Made by a program: the position numbers and the translations under genes
Assembly (NCBI GenBank): GCA_947570695.1
Contig: CANOVB010000007.1
Location: 31,881-95,880 of the forward strand
Reading direction: 5' to 3'
Source of the DNA: an uncultured Clostridium sp.
Lineage (GTDB): Bacteria; Bacillota; Clostridia; TANB77; CAG-508
DNA: 64,000 nucleotides
Shown here: positions 62,093 through 64,000 of the stretch, in pieces
Layout: every line of letters starts with the position of its first letter
Position numbering within the stretch: position 1 is the stretch's first letter
The notes under the pieces: generated by a model
Told to the model about the DNA's origin: nothing
Seen by the model: only the letters and a program-made list of their open reading frames with translations
Databases searched by the model: none

Positions 62093-62290
62093 TTATTGAT
62101 TTTTAAGTTCTCTTTCTCTTAAAATTGTTTTTATTCTAGCTATGTCTTTTCTAACTTCTCTTACTTTTAGTGGATTATCTAATCCGTTTGTTGCTAGGCT
62201 AAATCTTAATTTAAATAATTCTGATTTTAATTCTCCTAGTTCTTTTTCTAGTTCTGGTGAAGACATATCTTTTAATTTATTATTCTTCAT
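62093..62290 (-). CDS. rpmC: Ribosomal protein L29
   Basis: 65 residues from ATG 62290 ([20 protein letters not shown]); the ATG one codon earlier is equally possible. It overlaps the end of rpl[21 protein letters not shown] is the signature. Sits near the peptide exit. Confidence 0.95.
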   Translation of the reverse strand: MKNNKLKDMSSPELEKELGELKSELFKLRFSLATNGLDNPLKVREVRKDIARIKTILRERELKNQ

Positions 62291-62723
62291 CATTATCACC
62301 ACCTACTACTTGATTTTCTCTTCTAACAAATTTTGTTTGAACAGGTAATTTTTGTGCAGCTAGTCTTAAAGCTTCTCTAGCTATATCCTCTGTAACTCCT
62401 TCAATTTCAAACATTACTCTTCCTGGTTTTACCACAGCTACCCAATATTCTGGTGCTCCTTTACCTTTACCCATACGAGTTTCAGCTGGTTTCTTTGTTA
62501 CTGGTTTGTCTGGAAATATTTTAATCCAAACTTTTCCACCTCTTTTAATATAACGTGTTAACGCAACTCTGGCAGCTTCTATTTGGTTTGATTTTATCCA
62601 TCCTGCTGTTGTAGCTTGTAATCCATATTCTCCTTCATTTACTACATTTCCTCTTGTTGCTTTTCCTCTATTTCTACCTTTTTGTTGCTTTCTAAACTTT
62701 GTTCTTTTTGGCATTAATGGCAT
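62280..62723 (-). CDS. rplP: Ribosomal protein L16
   Basis: 147 residues. [40 protein letters not shown] and [20 protein letters not shown] are typical. The ATG at 62723 overlaps the rpsC stop (TAATG) and has GGAGGT eight bases ahead, so it is preferred to the ATG three codons on. Confidence 0.97.
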   Translation of the reverse strand: MPLMPKRTKFRKQQKGRNRGKATRGNVVNEGEYGLQATTAGWIKSNQIEAARVALTRYIKRGGKVWIKIFPDKPVTKKPAETRMGKGKGAPEYWVAVVKPGRVMFEIEGVTEDIAREALRLAAQKLPVQTKFVRRENQVVGGDNDEE

Positions 62724-63382
62724 TAGTCGTTACCTCCTTTTGCTTCTTTTTTTGCTGGAAGAACTTCACCTTTATAAATCCAAACTTTTACACCTATTTT
62801 TCCATAAGTAGTATCAGCTTCATAGAATCCATAATCTATATCTGCTCTTAATGTTTGAAGTGGTATTGTACCTTCTTTATAAAATTCTGTTCTTGCCATA
62901 TCAGCTCCACCTAATCTTCCAGATACAGCTGTTTTAATTCCTAATGCTCCGGCTTTCATAGCTTTTTGCATTGATTGTTTCATTGCTCTTCTGAATGAAA
63001 TTCTTCTTTCTAATTGATTTGCTATACTTTCTGCAACTAATTGTGCATCTGTATCAATATTTTTTACCTCAATTATATTTAAATTTACTTCTTTTTTAAT
63101 CATTTTCTCAAGTTCTGCTTTTAATGCTTCTGAAATGTTTCCACCTTTTCCGATTACTAAACCTGGTTTAGCTGTATAAACATTAACTTTTACAAATTTT
63201 GCAGTTCTTTCGATTTCTATTTTTGAAATTCCACTAATAAATAGTTTCTTTTTCACATATTCACGAATTTTATGGTCTTCAACTAGATAATCACTAAAGT
63301 TTTTAGAATCTGCATACCATTTTGAGCTCCAATCTCTAATAACACCTACTCTTATTCCATTTGGATGAACTTTTTGTCCCAT
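62723..63382 (-). CDS. rpsC: Ribosomal protein S3
   Basis: 219 residues. [20 protein letters not shown], the KH domain [20 protein letters not shown] and [20 protein letters not shown] are family motifs. It lines the mRNA entry of the 30S. Confidence 0.97.
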   Translation of the reverse strand: MGQKVHPNGIRVGVIRDWSSKWYADSKNFSDYLVEDHKIREYVKKKLFISGISKIEIERTAKFVKVNVYTAKPGLVIGKGGNISEALKAELEKMIKKEVNLNIIEVKNIDTDAQLVAESIANQLERRISFRRAMKQSMQKAMKAGALGIKTAVSGRLGGADMARTEFYKEGTIPLQTLRADIDYGFYEADTTYGKIGVKVWIYKGEVLPAKKEAKGGND

Positions 63383-63402
63383 CGTAAATATCCTCCTTTC
63401 TC

Positions 63403-63774
63403 TTATTTACTTTCTCTTAAAACTATTGTTATATGACTTGTTCTTTTTCTTATTCTTACTGCTGAACCTTTTGCAGCTGGTCTTATTCTTTTTAGAGTTG
63501 GACCTTGATTTGCATAAACTTCTGCAACATAAAGATTTGATCTATTCATGAAATGATTATTTTCAGCATTTGCTATAGCTGAGTTTAATAATTTTTCTAA
63601 TATATCACTTGATGCTTTAGGTGCAAATTTTACTATTTTTTGAGCTTCTTCTACACTTTTTCCTCTTATTAAGTCTGCTACAATTTTTACTTTTCTAGAT
63701 GAAATTCTAGCATAGCTTAGAGTTGCTCTAGCTTCCGCTACTTGAGTTTTCTCTTCCACTCTTATTTCCTCCAT
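63403..63774 (-). CDS. rplV: Ribosomal protein L22
   Basis: 123 residues. [36 protein letters not shown] and the C-terminal loop [20 protein letters not shown] are typical, as is RTSHITIVL. Lines the peptide exit tunnel. Confidence 0.97.
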   Translation of the reverse strand: MEEIRVEEKTQVAEARATLSYARISSRKVKIVADLIRGKSVEEAQKIVKFAPKASSDILEKLLNSAIANAENNHFMNRSNLYVAEVYANQGPTLKRIRPAAKGSAVRIRKRTSHITIVLRESK

Positions 63775-63835
63775 TTCTATCTTTGTTTATCTTACGATAT
63801 CAAAGAAAATTTCTATCCTTTATTTTAAGTTTAAT

Positions 63836-64000
63836 TTATTTTTTTGTTGTTTTATCTCCTGAGTGTCCTTTAAATGTTCTTGTAGGAGCAAATTCTCCTA
63901 ATTTATGACCGATCATCTCTTCTGAAATATATACAGGTACATGTTTTCTTCCATCATGAACAGCTATTGTGTGTCCAACCATTTGTGGATATATTGTAGA
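63836..64000 (-). CDS. rpsS: Ribosomal protein S19 (partial, N-terminus beyond window)
   Basis: The last 54 codons are visible: [20 protein letters not shown] followed by [20 protein letters not shown] and [14 protein letters not shown]. It is cut by the window edge. Forms a pair with S13 in the 30S head. Confidence 0.95.
   Translation of the reverse strand, partial: STIYPQMVGHTIAVHDGRKHVPVYISEEMIGHKLGEFAPTRTFKGHSGDKTTKK

Noticed and set aside
1-64000. CRISPR arrays, prophage, rRNA operon or complete insertion sequences
   Set aside because: I saw no regularly spaced repeats with spacers, no phage structural or integrase genes, no rRNA and no transposase. The holin-like protein at 14821 alone does not support a prophage.

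Overview
The window comes from a low-GC, spore-forming Firmicute of the Clostridia type. The support is a spoIIIA operon, a Spo0A-type DNA-binding protein, a T-box on ileS, an S14 of the zinc type, AT-rich intergenic DNA and many short intrinsic terminators. I cannot name the species; gene order and small intergenic gaps suggest an uncultured gut-type clostridial lineage.

Layout. 1-2769: the 3' part of the spoIIIA operon read on the minus strand (spoIIIAA-AB-AC-AD-AE, with AE running off the window and AA broken by one extra base in its Walker A motif). 3074-9018: a YezG-like protein and a glycolytic block gap-pgk-tpiA-gpmI. 9231-19560: a small orphan protein, mtaB (frameshifted), mreB, a GtrB-like glycosyltransferase, two membrane-protein genes, a Spo0A-like regulator with a degenerate receiver, and ileS behind a T-box leader. 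19695-26790: an operon (own promoter) for an O-antigen-ligase-like protein, a glycosyltransferase, an ABC exporter, a nucleotidyltransferase, a PqqD-like RRE protein and two very short precursor-like peptides with a shared YxxPxLKxG leader motif. This looks like a RiPP-type peptide system without a recognisable cyclase or leader peptidase, and is the most interesting part of the window.

27043-41669: a GltD-like oxidoreductase, MgtC-like protein, flavin reductase, a split HipA-like pair, tRNA-Leu, a capsule-type tyrosine kinase, a polysaccharide deacetylase, and a three-gene operon (alpha/beta hydrolase, UMPH-1 type HAD phosphatase, P-type cation ATPase) that sits behind what looks like a yybP-ykoY manganese riboswitch; then a metallophosphoesterase, a frameshifted zinc-ribbon gene and a NUDIX protein. 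41703-49593: tmRNA, a DAHP synthase gene behind a Phe/Tyr-rich leader peptide and attenuator, dapA, an HD-domain gene, dapB, a U32 peptidase and an unusually long stand-alone RelA/SpoT-type synthetase.

50374-64000: the S10/spc/alpha ribosomal protein operon on the minus strand, rpsS to rplQ, with secY, adk, map, infA and rpoA. rpmD (L30) is absent from its usual place, L17 carries a large insertion, and several intergenic gaps hold strong hairpins or repeats. Two families of short dispersed intergenic repeats recur across the window, several of them inside transcription units. Three genes carry single-base frameshifts with both halves well preserved, which may be assembly error rather than true loss.
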